In this document: piece after piece, positions 1-7,756 of the stretch
How positions within the stretch are numbered: position 1 is the first letter of the stretch
Layout of the letters: every line of letters begins with the position of its first letter
NCBI GenBank assembly: GCA_040881505.1
Contig: JBBEDC010000046.1
Location: 1-15,449, forward strand
Origin: JBBEDC01 sp040881505
Lineage (GTDB): Bacteria > Patescibacteriota > Andersenbacteria > UBA10190
Reading direction: 5' to 3'
DNA: 15,449 bases
Translations under genes and position numbers: made by a program
Notes under the pieces: model-generated
Told to the model about the DNA's origin: nothing
Databases searched by the model: none
The model's input: only the letters and a program-made list of their open reading frames with translations

Positions 1-110
1 TGGGAATTCACTTTTCATTGCTGCTACACCGCTATGATAAGCGAATCCGCCACCTAGCCCAAGAGCATGCTATACTAACCCAGAAGATACGAAAGGATAC
101 CGATTTATGA
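1..110 (+). CDS. C-terminal end of an unidentified gene, cut by the left edge
   Basis: An open frame enters from the left edge (first whole codon at 3) and ends at the TGA at 108-110, giving 35 residues that begin GIHFSLLLHRYDKRI. The stop overlaps the ATG of the next gene as ATGA, the same coupling seen at 3241 and 15274, which is the main reason to believe in it. A hydrophobic stretch is followed by a charged, helix-prone tail. That pattern recalls the end of DUF2304-type small membrane proteins common in polysaccharide loci, but this is a guess from too little sequence. The other two forward frames stop at about 37 and 57 and are less convincing. Confidence 0.5.
   Translation, partial: GIHFSLLLHRYDKRIRHLAQEHAILTQKIRKDTDL
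68..76 (+). promoter_or_regulatory. Extended -10 promoter candidate before the epimerase
   Basis: TGCTATACT is an extended -10 element (TGn followed by TATACT at 71-76). No good -35 is visible 16-18 bases upstream, as often holds for extended -10 promoters. It lies inside the end of the preceding frame and would give a leader of roughly 25 bases carrying AAAGGA at 92-97, which is 9 bases before the ATG at 107. It may be an internal promoter for the epimerase. Confidence 0.4.
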
Positions 111-1093
111 AAAAGATTCTCATTACAGGAGGGGCTGGATTTATCGGATCCCACTTAACTGAGCTGCTTCTCACCCAGGGACACGAAGTGTACATCATCG
201 ATGATCTTTCAACCGGTTCGCTCGACAACCTTACTCATTTGGTAGATAACGACCACTTACATATTACGAACGGAAGGGTACAGAACCAAAAAATACTTGC
301 TCCTCTTATGGCAGGAGTTGATGAAGTATTCCATTTAGCAGCTTCTGTAGGAGTACGTAACATCATGGAAAATCTTGTGTCTTCAATTGAGAACAACATT
401 GCTGGTACGGCTGCAGTCTTGGAGGAAGCTGACAAGCACAAAATCAAGGTCTTGCTTACCTCAACATCAGAAGTCTACGGGAAGGGAACAGGAGCGTCTT
501 CCGCGGAGACGGATGACTTGCGCATGGGTGAAACTATCAAGACAAGGTGGTCATATGCCTGTTCGAAAGCAATGGATGAGTATTTAGCGTTTTCCTTCTA
601 TCACGAACGAGGACTGCCGGTAACCGTTGCCCGGCTTTTTAATACGGTTGGTGAGCGGCAATCAAGTGCCTACGGTATGGTTATTCCCCGCTTTGTTGAT
701 CAGGCGTTAAAGAACGAACCAATCACGGTATATGGAGATGGAGCACAATCTCGCTGTTTTGGGCATGTGAAGGATGTTGTTGGAGCCTTGGTTAAGCTTA
801 TGGATCACTCTGAGGCTGTGGGACAGGTATACAACATCGGCAACACAGAAGAGATTTCGATCAAGGAGTTGGCTGAGATTGTTGTTAAAATTACGGGAAG
901 TAGAAGTGAAATTGTATACATTCCATACGAGAAAGCGTTTAAAACGGGATTCGAAGACGCTGAAAGTAGAAGGCCTAATATTGATAAGATACAGAAACTA
1001 ATCGGGTATGCGCCGACCTACGATATTGAGGCTATAGTAAGCGCTGTTGTCGCGCACACTAGGGCCGAGGAGCAAGTCGCGGTAGGAGTATAG
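107..1093 (+). CDS. NAD-dependent nucleotide-sugar epimerase/dehydratase (extended SDR)
   Basis: This is a 328-residue extended short-chain dehydrogenase, the usual length for the family. The N-terminal Rossmann motif GGAGFIG is at residues 8-14, with an acidic pair D32-D33 after strand 2 that fits NAD(H). The catalytic signature is TSTSEVYG at 118-125 with Y150-x3-K154. The segment ARLFNTVGERQ (175-185) and TVYGDG (207-212) are typical of UDP-glucuronate decarboxylase, dTDP-glucose dehydratase and UDP-glucose 4-epimerase relatives. The TSTSEVYG form leans towards UDP-glucuronate decarboxylase-like enzymes, but the substrate cannot be fixed from sequence. It is cytoplasmic and probably supplies a sugar donor for the glycosyltransferases downstream. 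Start choice: AAAGGA at 92-97 is well spaced, and the ATG overlaps the upstream stop. Confidence 0.9.
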   Translation: MKKILITGGAGFIGSHLTELLLTQGHEVYIIDDLSTGSLDNLTHLVDNDHLHITNGRVQNQKILAPLMAGVDEVFHLAASVGVRNIMENLVSSIENNIAGTAAVLEEADKHKIKVLLTSTSEVYGKGTGASSAETDDLRMGETIKTRWSYACSKAMDEYLAFSFYHERGLPVTVARLFNTVGERQSSAYGMVIPRFVDQALKNEPITVYGDGAQSRCFGHVKDVVGALVKLMDHSEAVGQVYNIGNTEEISIKELAEIVVKITGSRSEIVYIPYEKAFKTGFEDAESRRPNIDKIQKLIGYAPTYDIEAIVSAVVAHTRAEEQVAVGV

Positions 1094-1110
1094 CCATCAC
1101 CAGCAATATC

Positions 1111-1140
1111 TTGCCTAGTCAAGCCTCAAAGGGCTATAGT
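1111..1140 (+). promoter_or_regulatory. Promoter giving a probably leaderless mRNA for the membrane protein
   Basis: TTGCCT (1111-1116) and TATAGT (1135-1140) are separated by 18 bases, a good sigma70-type promoter. The ATG at 1148 is exactly 7 bases after the -10 box, so transcription would begin at or one base before the start codon. No Shine-Dalgarno sequence could fit. The same spacing recurs at 6717 and 11399. Confidence 0.6.
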
Positions 1141-1147
1141 TAACCCC

Positions 1148-3244
1148 ATGAAAGGGCATTTTCAGCTCCACATAGTATCCCTACTCGGCTTCGTATTGGT
1201 AGCCCTTGTAATGACCTGGCCCGCAGTAGGCCAGCTTACAACTCACGTGGCAGGACAGGGCGGGGATCCCTGGCAGACCATGTGGCGGTTTGAGCATAAA
1301 AGTGATCTAGTGTCTGAAGCTATAACTGAAGGCAATGTCGGAACATTCATTGCCAGTGAGTTTTTAGGGCAAACGCAACCAGAGCTGGTTAACATATCCG
1401 TATGGCCATGGATGGGCCTGCATTGGCTGTTCGGGCAGCCAACGGGGTATAACATGGTTTGGCTATTGTCGTTTGTGCTGTCTGGCTATGCGATGTTCCT
1501 CCTCGTAAGAAGTATCGCACCTAAAACATCACCCCTGCAGGACGCCGGAGCCTTTATTGCGGGGCTGGCGTATATGTTCCTGCCATATCATGTCGCGCAC
1601 TCATACGGACACTTTGGTGCGATGCAAATGCAATGGATCCCTTTTGTTATTCTCGCCGCCCTCTCAGTGTATCGAAAGCCTGCTGTCTGGAAGATGCTCG
1701 TGCTTGCTGCGCTTGTTACGGTTCAAGCCTGGACAGAACACCACTACTTCCTTTGGCTCATACTCTTAGGCCTTGGTACGGCAGCTGTGTATTGGCGGCA
1801 CATTGTCTCAAATGGAAAACAGGTTGCAATAGACAACCGTAGCGTATTGCTTACTTCGATTTTAATTGCTGTAGCCGGAACCCTCCTTGTTCTCTTCTCA
1901 TACCTACCAACCATACGCCTAGCCGTAGCGCCACAATCTCAGCTCAATCTTGGGTATGAGCAGCTGGTACGATTTTCCGCTGATCCCTTTGCGTACATAG
2001 CTCCGGCGGCGTTTCATCCTGTATGGGGCGGCCTGCTGGAAACCCTCTACGACGGTGAAAGTGGATTTACGGGTAATATTTCCGAGGCAACTCAATTCCT
2101 CGGCTTTATCATTTTACTGGTTGTAGGCTTCTTCCATCAGCGGATCGATAAGGCAACCAAAAAGTACTGGTGTACGGTTGCGGTCGTATTCTTCGTTATT
2201 AGCCTTGGCCCTAAGCTCCATCTTTTCGGAAACGTTACCGGCATTCCATTGCCCTATGAGTTATTTGATTCTCTGCCGGGTATATCGTCGGTCAGGGCCG
2301 TGGCACGTGCGGGGGCGTTAGTGGGTGTTGCTGCCTGCGTGCTATTTGGCTTAGCTCTAAGCACCCACCTTAGACGCAAGGGGTTCGCAGTAGCGGTAGG
2401 GGCGCTTGTACTGATCGAGTTTCTGTTCTTCCCCGTTCCCATGCAGTCAGCTCGTTTATCACAAGCATATCAACAAGTAGCGGAAAGCGAAGCCAGAACG
2501 GTTGTAGAAATCCCAGCAGGGACAAACTACGTAGCCGGCTCTAGAGCGTTGTACGCCAGTAGCCTCCATGGAAAGGAAGTGCTCGGGAATATAGCGTTAG
2601 AGCGGGCTTTATCCGAAGAAGATTTTGCGCTAGCTAAACAGCTTCCTGGCGTGCGTCAGTTACTGCTGGTACGTAGTACTGAACTTCGAGAAAATCGTTC
2701 GGAATTCTTTGAGCAGGAACTCGTAGATGCCCTATATGATTCAATGGACTACGTTGCGGCCGAGCATATCGTACTGCATCGTGATTCTGTAAGTGCGCTA
2801 CATAACAGCGCGATTGATACGTTCCTGCGCGAACGTGCTAGACTTTCTGTTACGGACTACAAAGACGTTCGGGTGTACGCGAAGCTCGATAGTCAACGAG
2901 GTGATGGGGTGGTGCTTGTGCGTCAATTCGGCTGGGATCATATTGGACGCGATCAGGAGCGGAAAAGCATATTCGCTGAAATATCCAAAGAAGCAACATC
3001 GCTTCTGATTAATGTAACTGAACAGTCGCAGGTTGTTACGCTAGCTTTTGAGCTGCCCCCAGAGAATGCATCCGGTGGGAGTATGCAGATTGACGGACAA
3101 ACAGTATCATCATTCGAAAGTGATGCTCAGTCAGTTATAGTTGAAGTTGATCTTGAACCAGGTCAGCATCGCTTTAGCATTAAAAACACAGGTTCTCAAA
3201 CCCTTATTATCCAAAACCCTCGTCTTGCTGTTTCGAACATATGA
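1148..3244 (+). CDS. Polytopic membrane protein, GT-C / YfhO-like glycosyltransferase candidate
   Basis: This 698-residue protein has about 11 hydrophobic segments in residues 9-435 (roughly 9-27, 101-121, 132-150, 160-175, 180-195, 199-216, 233-254, 315-330, 340-358, 388-405, 412-430), followed by a soluble C-terminal part of about 260 residues. The first extracytoplasmic loop carries GGDPWQTMWR (38-47), with an early acidic residue as in GT-C enzymes. SADPFAYIAPAAFHPVWG (277-294), LPGISSVRAVAR (376-387) and HGKEVLGN (474-481) resemble motifs of large YfhO-like membrane proteins found in glycan loci. I infer transfer of a sugar from a polyprenyl carrier outside the membrane. Donor and acceptor are unknown. 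The leaderless-type promoter supports the ATG at 1148. Its stop overlaps the next start as ATGA, so it is probably co-transcribed with the GT4 genes. Confidence 0.7.
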   Translation: MKGHFQLHIVSLLGFVLVALVMTWPAVGQLTTHVAGQGGDPWQTMWRFEHKSDLVSEAITEGNVGTFIASEFLGQTQPELVNISVWPWMGLHWLFGQPTGYNMVWLLSFVLSGYAMFLLVRSIAPKTSPLQDAGAFIAGLAYMFLPYHVAHSYGHFGAMQMQWIPFVILAALSVYRKPAVWKMLVLAALVTVQAWTEHHYFLWLILLGLGTAAVYWRHIVSNGKQVAIDNRSVLLTSILIAVAGTLLVLFSYLPTIRLAVAPQSQLNLGYEQLVRFSADPFAYIAPAAFHPVWGGLLETLYDGESGFTGNISEATQFLGFIILLVVGFFHQRIDKATKKYWCTVAVVFFVISLGPKLHLFGNVTGIPLPYELFDSLPGISSVRAVARAGALVGVAACVLFGLALSTHLRRKGFAVAVGALVLIEFLFFPVPMQSARLSQAYQQVAESEARTVVEIPAGTNYVAGSRALYASSLHGKEVLGNIALERALSEEDFALAKQLPGVRQLLLVRSTELRENRSEFFEQELVDALYDSMDYVAAEHIVLHRDSVSALHNSAIDTFLRERARLSVTDYKDVRVYAKLDSQRGDGVVLVRQFGWDHIGRDQERKSIFAEISKEATSLLINVTEQSQVVTLAFELPPENASGGSMQIDGQTVSSFESDAQSVIVEVDLEPGQHRFSIKNTGSQTLIIQNPRLAVSNI

Positions 3245-4380
3245 AGATACTGATCATAAATTTTGAATATCCACCGTTGGGTGGCGGGGGAGGAGTAGCG
3301 ACAAAACAGCTCGCTGAAGAGCTGGGCAAACGCCACAAAGTTCACGTTCTCACGTCAGCTGCTCAAGGAACGCCTTCGAAGGAGGAAGTGAATGGCGTCT
3401 ACGTTCATCGTGTTCCGGTAGTTGGTCGTCGCGACTTAGCCACGGCTAGTTTCCCTTCGATGCTAACGTATGTGCCGATGGCTTTTTGGCGGGGGATATC
3501 CCTTTGTGCAGAGGAAAAGTTTGATGTCTTAAATGCTCAGTTTGTTCTACCAAGCGGCATTCCCGCGGTATTACTAGCCAAGCTGTTTCGTATTCCGTTT
3601 GTATTGAGTTATATAGGAGGGGATATTTTTGACCCGACGAAAGGAATATCGCCTCACCGGCATGGATTTTTGCGCGTGTTGATCCGCTCCATATCACGAG
3701 CGGCAGCAGCTCAAACTGCTATCTCTGAGGATACCAAGAAGCGCGCGTATGAGCTGCATAAGGTATCGGGAGATATAACAGTGACGCCTTTAGGTGTTGT
3801 CCCTCAAGAAGTTCCTCCCGCTTCCCGAAAAGAGCTTGGCATCCCAGAACAGGTAAACGTGGCCGTATCGGTTGGGCGCTTAATTCCTCGCAAAGGATAC
3901 GATACCTTGCTGCGCGCCTGGAAGGATGTTCCCGGAGCTCATCTGATCATTTTGGGCGATGGCCCGCTGAAACATGATTTGGAGCGGTTAGTTGCTGAGT
4001 TGGGACTTAGCGACCGGGTAACACTATCTGGTTTCGTACCAGAGACAAGGAAGCTGCAAATACTTCGGGCGGCTGACATATATGTATCAGCAGCCAAACA
4101 CGAAGGATTCGGCATCGTCTTTATAGAAGCGATGGATGCCTCTCTTCCTATTGTTGCCACAAACGACGGCGGCCAGTGCGACTTTCTTGTCGAAAAGGAG
4201 AACGCCTTGCTCGTTGCGCCAGACTTTCCCGATCAACTCGCACAAGCTGTGAAAATGATTCTACAAGACACATCGGTGCGAGAGCAGATGAGTCAGGCGA
4301 ACACCCGTAAAGCGAAAGATTTTTACATTGACCGTACCGCTGCGCAGTTCGAAAAAGTATTACAGGGAGCCTTGAAGTAG
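3241..4380 (+). CDS. GT4 family glycosyltransferase (first of three in tandem)
   Basis: A 379-residue GT-B enzyme of family GT4. The N-terminal acceptor domain opens with MKILIINFEYPP and a run of five glycines (14-18), the usual glycine-rich loop of this family. The donor domain starts near 205 with VGRLIPRKGYDTLL (211-224), continues with LGDGP (238-242), and has the EX7E motif with E288 and E296 (HEGFGIVFIEA). These positions bind the nucleotide-sugar phosphate in characterised GT4 members. The protein lacks membrane segments and should act at the cytoplasmic membrane face. The ATG at 3241 overlaps the upstream TGA (ATGA), which indicates translational coupling; I see no clear ribosome binding site. 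Sugar specificity cannot be assigned. Confidence 0.88.
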   Translation: MKILIINFEYPPLGGGGGVATKQLAEELGKRHKVHVLTSAAQGTPSKEEVNGVYVHRVPVVGRRDLATASFPSMLTYVPMAFWRGISLCAEEKFDVLNAQFVLPSGIPAVLLAKLFRIPFVLSYIGGDIFDPTKGISPHRHGFLRVLIRSISRAAAAQTAISEDTKKRAYELHKVSGDITVTPLGVVPQEVPPASRKELGIPEQVNVAVSVGRLIPRKGYDTLLRAWKDVPGAHLIILGDGPLKHDLERLVAELGLSDRVTLSGFVPETRKLQILRAADIYVSAAKHEGFGIVFIEAMDASLPIVATNDGGQCDFLVEKENALLVAPDFPDQLAQAVKMILQDTSVREQMSQANTRKAKDFYIDRTAAQFEKVLQGALK

Positions 4381-4385
4381 CAGAT

Positions 4386-5546
4386 ATGTCAGATACCCCT
4401 TCCCGCATTGTCATAGAAGCTCGATCATTGTCCGGGGCCGGAGGCGGCGTTCAGACATATACGCGGGAGTTGATCACAAACATACTAGCCGAACGTACTT
4501 CTCACTCGATTGATGTCCTCTACGGGAGCGAGGATCAGCGGAATGCATTCCCTGATGCGACGTCACACGTGGTGTCCCTTGCCAGCGAGGTACTGTTGCC
4601 ATCATGGCTTCACAAGAAGGTGCCTCACCTTTTAAACGAGATACAGCCATCCGTAGTGCATTTTACGAAAGCAGATGTCCCCAAGCGAAAGCGCTGGCCG
4701 ACAATCGTAACAATCTATGATGTTATTCCGCTGCTTTTACCACAAACCCAATCACTTCTTCGTCGACTGTACTGGCCACGAGCCCTGTCGCGGGCAGCAC
4801 AGCAGTCCGACCATATTCTGACAATCTCACAGGCAAGCAAACAGGGGATTATACAACACCTCGGAGTTGATCCGGAGAGGATAACGGTAACGGAGCCGGG
4901 AATTGATCTTGGCCACTTTAAGCCGGTCGATGTTACCTCAGCTCGAAATGTGCTCCAGCAATACGATATTTCCCTGCCATATATTCTCTTTGTTGGAACG
5001 CGTGATGCTCGGAAGAATATCCCAGCATTGCTTCGTGCAGTTGATCGGTTAAAGAAAGATATTCCCCACAACATTGTTATTGTCGGGCGAGCGGGAGATA
5101 AGGAAGACGATACAGAGCAGGTTATCCGCAAGCTTGGGCTAGTGGATCGTGTCCACCTGCTTGGAAAAGTAGCCTATGAGCACCTGCCAGCTTTATACAG
5201 CGCAGCGGAAGTATTTGTGTGGCCATCAGTGTACGAAGGATGGGGGTTTCCGCCGGTTGAGGCGATGGCTTGCGGCACGCCTGTAGTTACCAGTGACGGG
5301 GGATCGCTTCCGGAGGCTGTAGGCGCGGGCGGAGTGGTAGTGCCATTTTCAGAAGAGGTAGTTCACAAGCGCTACGATGATACTGATTTTATCAACCGCC
5401 TAAGTGATGAAATAGCTCGGGTGCTATCTGACCGGGATCTCAAGGCACGCTTACGGGAAAGTGGTCTCACGCATGCCGCTCAATTCTCCTGGAAAACCCT
5501 AGCTCAGAGAACGCTTGCGGTATATGACCAGGTAGCAGTACGGTAG
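4386..5546 (+). CDS. GT4 family glycosyltransferase (second of three)
   Basis: A 386-residue GT-B glycosyltransferase. The N-terminal half has the glycine-rich loop GAGGGVQTYTREL (17-29) and TIYDVIP (109-115), a pattern common in mannosyltransferase-like GT4 proteins. The donor half has LFVGTRDARKN (201-211) and the intact EX7E motif with E284 and E292 (YEGWGFPPVEAM), then GTPVVTSDGGSLPE (297-310). It starts 5 bases after the previous stop, with no obvious Shine-Dalgarno sequence, which fits one polycistronic message. It is clearly related to the next gene in layout (VGxxxARKN, EGxGxPP, SLPE), so the two may be old duplicates or act on successive sugars. Donor and acceptor are unknown. Confidence 0.88.
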   Translation: MSDTPSRIVIEARSLSGAGGGVQTYTRELITNILAERTSHSIDVLYGSEDQRNAFPDATSHVVSLASEVLLPSWLHKKVPHLLNEIQPSVVHFTKADVPKRKRWPTIVTIYDVIPLLLPQTQSLLRRLYWPRALSRAAQQSDHILTISQASKQGIIQHLGVDPERITVTEPGIDLGHFKPVDVTSARNVLQQYDISLPYILFVGTRDARKNIPALLRAVDRLKKDIPHNIVIVGRAGDKEDDTEQVIRKLGLVDRVHLLGKVAYEHLPALYSAAEVFVWPSVYEGWGFPPVEAMACGTPVVTSDGGSLPEAVGAGGVVVPFSEEVVHKRYDDTDFINRLSDEIARVLSDRDLKARLRESGLTHAAQFSWKTLAQRTLAVYDQVAVR

Positions 5547-5551
5547 GGCTG

Positions 5552-6709
5552 ATGTCGAAGATTGCCTACATTACGAACGCGGGCCAGTATAGCGGGGTTG
5601 GTCACCGGGCGCATACGATACAATCCCTGCTCACTGCAAGCTACGGATCGAAAATCCAGCCTACTCAGTTTCATCTCGATGGCCTTGAGCGAACGCTCCT
5701 GCGAGACGGCACACAGCTGGCTGAATTGTCTGCCTGGCCGGGTCAGCTCAACGCAAAGAGCATCCAGTGGGTTCGTTTGGGTCAGAGGCTCAAGCAATAC
5801 GTCCGCGCTCAGTCTGATGAAGGCTATGGGCTATTTCATTTTACAAACCAAACATTGAGTTTTCTGGCACGTCAGCTGAGGCCTTCGGTTGTGACTGTGC
5901 ACGATATTATTGAGCTTACTGATCCACAGGATAAACAGGCATATATGATTAACCGCTACTTATACCGCGGGATTCCCTATGCGGATCACATTATCTGCGT
6001 ATCGGATTATACCAAACGAGCGGTTCAAGATCGGTATGATATTCCAGATGAACACCTCTCCGTGATCTACAACGGCGCGGGAGACGCATTCCAGCCGATA
6101 CCGGATTTCAAAAATACAGTCGGTTATCAGCGACTACGTAAGCAGTTAGGCCTTAGTGAGAGCGATGGGCCAATTGTTCTGTATGTCGGATCAGATCACG
6201 CGCGTAAAAATGTCGTAACCGCTATCCGAGCATTTAAAGAAATACAAATCGCTTTCCCGGATGCTGTGTTTGTAAAAGTAGGGGCGGCCGGGATATCAGC
6301 TGGAAGAAAGCAGCTTCTACGGACTATAGAGGAGCTTCATCTGCAAGACGCTGTCCGCATTATCGATACGTCACTATCGGATGAAGAGTTAAATGAGTTT
6401 TACAATCTGGCTGATGTTTTTGTATTTCCTTCGACTCATGAAGGGTTTGGACTACCACCACTACAAGCAATGGCAGCTGGTACCCCGGTCGTCTGCTCAA
6501 ACGCAACTTCGCTGCCTGAGGTAGTGGGAAGCGCCGCACTTACACATGATCCGAAAGATATACAGGCCTTGGCTGACCATGTACTGCGTATATTGAAGAG
6601 CGAAAAGTCAGCTGATGATCTACGAGCTCAGGGATTAGAGCGGGCTAAGCTTTTTAGCTGGGAGAAGGCTGTAAATGAAGAGTTTGAGGTGTATAGGCGG
6701 TTGATATAG
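5552..6709 (+). CDS. GT4 family glycosyltransferase with an altered EX7E motif (third of three)
   Basis: A 385-residue GT-B enzyme with the GT4 layout: an N-terminal acceptor domain with TVHDIIELTDP (115-125), a donor domain with LYVGSDHARKN (210-220), VKVGAAG (241-247) and GTPVVCSNATSLPEVVG (310-326). The family EX7E motif reads EGFGLPPLQ: E297 is present, but the second position, 305, is glutamine. The rest of the fold looks intact, so I regard the protein as functional, possibly with altered donor handling. It begins 5 bases after the preceding stop and appears to be the last gene of this transcription unit, because a new promoter follows at 6714. The ATG is preceded by only a weak purine patch (TAGGGCT). 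Confidence 0.87.
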   Translation: MSKIAYITNAGQYSGVGHRAHTIQSLLTASYGSKIQPTQFHLDGLERTLLRDGTQLAELSAWPGQLNAKSIQWVRLGQRLKQYVRAQSDEGYGLFHFTNQTLSFLARQLRPSVVTVHDIIELTDPQDKQAYMINRYLYRGIPYADHIICVSDYTKRAVQDRYDIPDEHLSVIYNGAGDAFQPIPDFKNTVGYQRLRKQLGLSESDGPIVLYVGSDHARKNVVTAIRAFKEIQIAFPDAVFVKVGAAGISAGRKQLLRTIEELHLQDAVRIIDTSLSDEELNEFYNLADVFVFPSTHEGFGLPPLQAMAAGTPVVCSNATSLPEVVGSAALTHDPKDIQALADHVLRILKSEKSADDLRAQGLERAKLFSWEKAVNEEFEVYRRLI

Positions 6710-6713
6710 TTTT

Positions 6714-6722
6714 TGGTATACT
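6714..6722 (+). promoter_or_regulatory. Extended -10 promoter of the small gene/PIN pair, leaderless type
   Basis: TGGTATACT contains TGn plus TATACT (6717-6722). The ATG of the small gene at 6730 follows after exactly 7 bases, so the message would start at or next to the start codon. No convincing -35 is seen at the right distance. The box lies just after the stop of the third GT4 gene, so the pair can be transcribed separately. Confidence 0.55.
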
Positions 6723-6729
6723 TAGGCGC

Positions 6730-6897
6730 ATGACAAGAGCGATAGCAAAAACACTGGAGCGACTCACAACGGGACGTAAGTCAAAAGCGCAAAGCTTAGA
6801 GGCTCGTACCGATGCTGTACGAAAACGGCTATCGCAAGCGGAAAAAAAGAAATGGAACAGTACGAAAGTGCTGCGAGCTATCCGTAATGGCAAGTAA
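6730..6897 (+). CDS. Small basic protein, putative antitoxin partner of the PIN protein
   Basis: This 55-residue frame (begins MTRAIAKTLERLTTGRKSKA) is supported by a -10 box 7 bases upstream and by an 11-base overlap with the PIN gene, the usual order for antitoxin then VapC toxin. The protein is very basic: I count 17 Lys/Arg against 4 Asp/Glu. It looks helical and ends VLRAIRNGK. I do not recognise a ribbon-helix-helix, AbrB or Phd signature, so the antitoxin role rests on position only. It could instead be a small DNA- or RNA-binding protein. The overlap implies translational coupling and a fixed ratio of the two products. Confidence 0.6.
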   Translation: MTRAIAKTLERLTTGRKSKAQSLEARTDAVRKRLSQAEKKKWNSTKVLRAIRNGK

Positions 6898-7303
6898 TTC
6901 ACGTGTAGTTATAGATGCGTCAATTGCGCTGAAATGGTTCCATCAAGAAAAGAATACAGACGAGGCGGTTGAGATTCAAAAGGCCATAAACGACGGAACG
7001 ATAACGGGCATTGTACCGGATTTGATATACTATGAAACCGCCAACGTCTTGGTGCGCGGCATAGGGAAGAAAGAGGATGCCATTGTTGAGGCAATGGAGA
7101 TTTTGGCGGATATGGTGTGGAATGTCGTGCCGCCGGATCGCGTGCTTCTTCAAAGCGCAATAGAATTAGCGCTTCAGCATGATAAGTTATCTGTTTACGA
7201 TGCTATGTACATTGCTTTGGCCGTGAGCCGTCAAGCAAAACTTATTACTGCGGATAAAAAGCTATTCCAGATAGCTGGCCCGCAGGTAGCGCTGCTACTT
7301 TAA
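6887..7303 (+). CDS. PIN-domain ribonuclease, VapC-like toxin
   Basis: A 138-residue PIN-domain protein, the normal size for VapC toxins. The acidic residues expected to hold Mg2+ or Mn2+ are all present: D10 (VVIDAS), E50 (YYETANVL), D105 (SVYDAMYIALA) and D123 (LITADKKL). VapC proteins cleave RNA, often tRNA or rRNA, and are blocked by a co-encoded antitoxin, here presumably the small gene that overlaps its start. I chose the ATG at 6887 because it places D10 at the usual depth from the N terminus; a longer frame from 6812 would run through the upstream gene. The target is unknown. It sits alone among envelope genes, as accessory toxin pairs often do. Confidence 0.85.
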   Translation: MASNSRVVIDASIALKWFHQEKNTDEAVEIQKAINDGTITGIVPDLIYYETANVLVRGIGKKEDAIVEAMEILADMVWNVVPPDRVLLQSAIELALQHDKLSVYDAMYIALAVSRQAKLITADKKLFQIAGPQVALLL

Positions 7304-7364
7304 GAAAATCATAACCGCGAACCCATCTTTCTGGCAGGGTTGTCTCCGAGTCGAGATAAACACT

Positions 7365-7400
7365 GTGGCTATTTCAAACATAATATGAGTTAATGTAGAT
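7365..7400 (+). repeat. Copy A of a repeated upstream module (before the first 99-residue gene)
   Basis: The bases just before the ATG at 7401 (ending ATATGAGTTAATGTAGAT) match those before the ATG at 8055 (ending GTATGTATTAATAAGGAT) at 12 of 18 positions, and the similarity continues across the start codon. The AT-rich GTTAAT block sits where a -10 box would lie for a leaderless start. It is probably the promoter, duplicated with its gene. Confidence 0.4.
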
Positions 7401-7700
7401 ATGTTGGCAGATAGAATTCTTGAGTGGATAGGCGAAAATCCAGAAACTTTTCCCGATCGTGAAAAATGGGTAGTTATCGAAGTCTGGCTTTCCCAGTATT
7501 ACCCTCCCGTATTTGCGTTTGCCTTTGCCGCCTATCCGTGGGCTATGTTGTGGTGGCGCTACAAGAAAAAGCGCCAGAAGATTACTAAGGCAAACCTTCT
7601 AAAGGCTGCAGTCCTTAGTGTCGTATTGGGATACATTGGCTACTGGGTGCCGGATTTTCTCGGAGAGCTGCTTTTTGGGATTGGTTTCCGTTTTTCTTAA
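7401..7700 (+). CDS. 99-residue two-helix membrane protein, paralogue 1
   Basis: I do not recognise this family. The protein starts MLADRILEWIGENPE and has an amphipathic, charged N-terminal section (1-30), then PPVFAFAFAAYPWAMLWW (35-52) as the first membrane segment, a strongly basic turn RYKKKRQKITK (53-63), and a second membrane segment around 66-90. The basic loop predicts a hairpin with both termini outside the cytoplasm by the positive-inside rule. The paralogue at 8055 has exactly the same length and shares about 26 of the first 52 aligned residues by my hand alignment, including PP, PW and LWW, so both are almost certainly real genes. No Shine-Dalgarno sequence is seen; an AT-rich block 6-7 bases upstream suggests a leaderless start. 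Confidence 0.72.
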   Translation: MLADRILEWIGENPETFPDREKWVVIEVWLSQYYPPVFAFAFAAYPWAMLWWRYKKKRQKITKANLLKAAVLSVVLGYIGYWVPDFLGELLFGIGFRFS

Positions 7701-7734
7701 GGGGTAAACAACACCCTAGTAATTTATTAGCCAT

Positions 7735-7756
7735 ATTGAGCAAAAGATGTATTAGT
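7735..7756 (+). repeat. Copy B of the repeated module, without a gene
   Basis: ATTGAGCAAA followed by ATGTATTA after two bases; identical to copy C at 8027-8048 at 19 of 22 positions. TATTAG at 7750-7755 matches the -10-like TATTAA of copy C. No open frame of useful length follows. Confidence 0.6.

Noticed and set aside
6812..6886. Longer N terminus for the PIN protein (163 residues)
   Set aside because: The extra 25 residues run through the upstream small gene in another frame and are not PIN-like; the ATG at 6887 puts the first catalytic Asp at position 10 as expected.
7284..7301. Hairpin AGGTAGC/GCTACTT at the end of the PIN gene as a terminator
   Set aside because: It has a 3-base loop, one wobble pair and only a short T run broken by AA; too weak to call.
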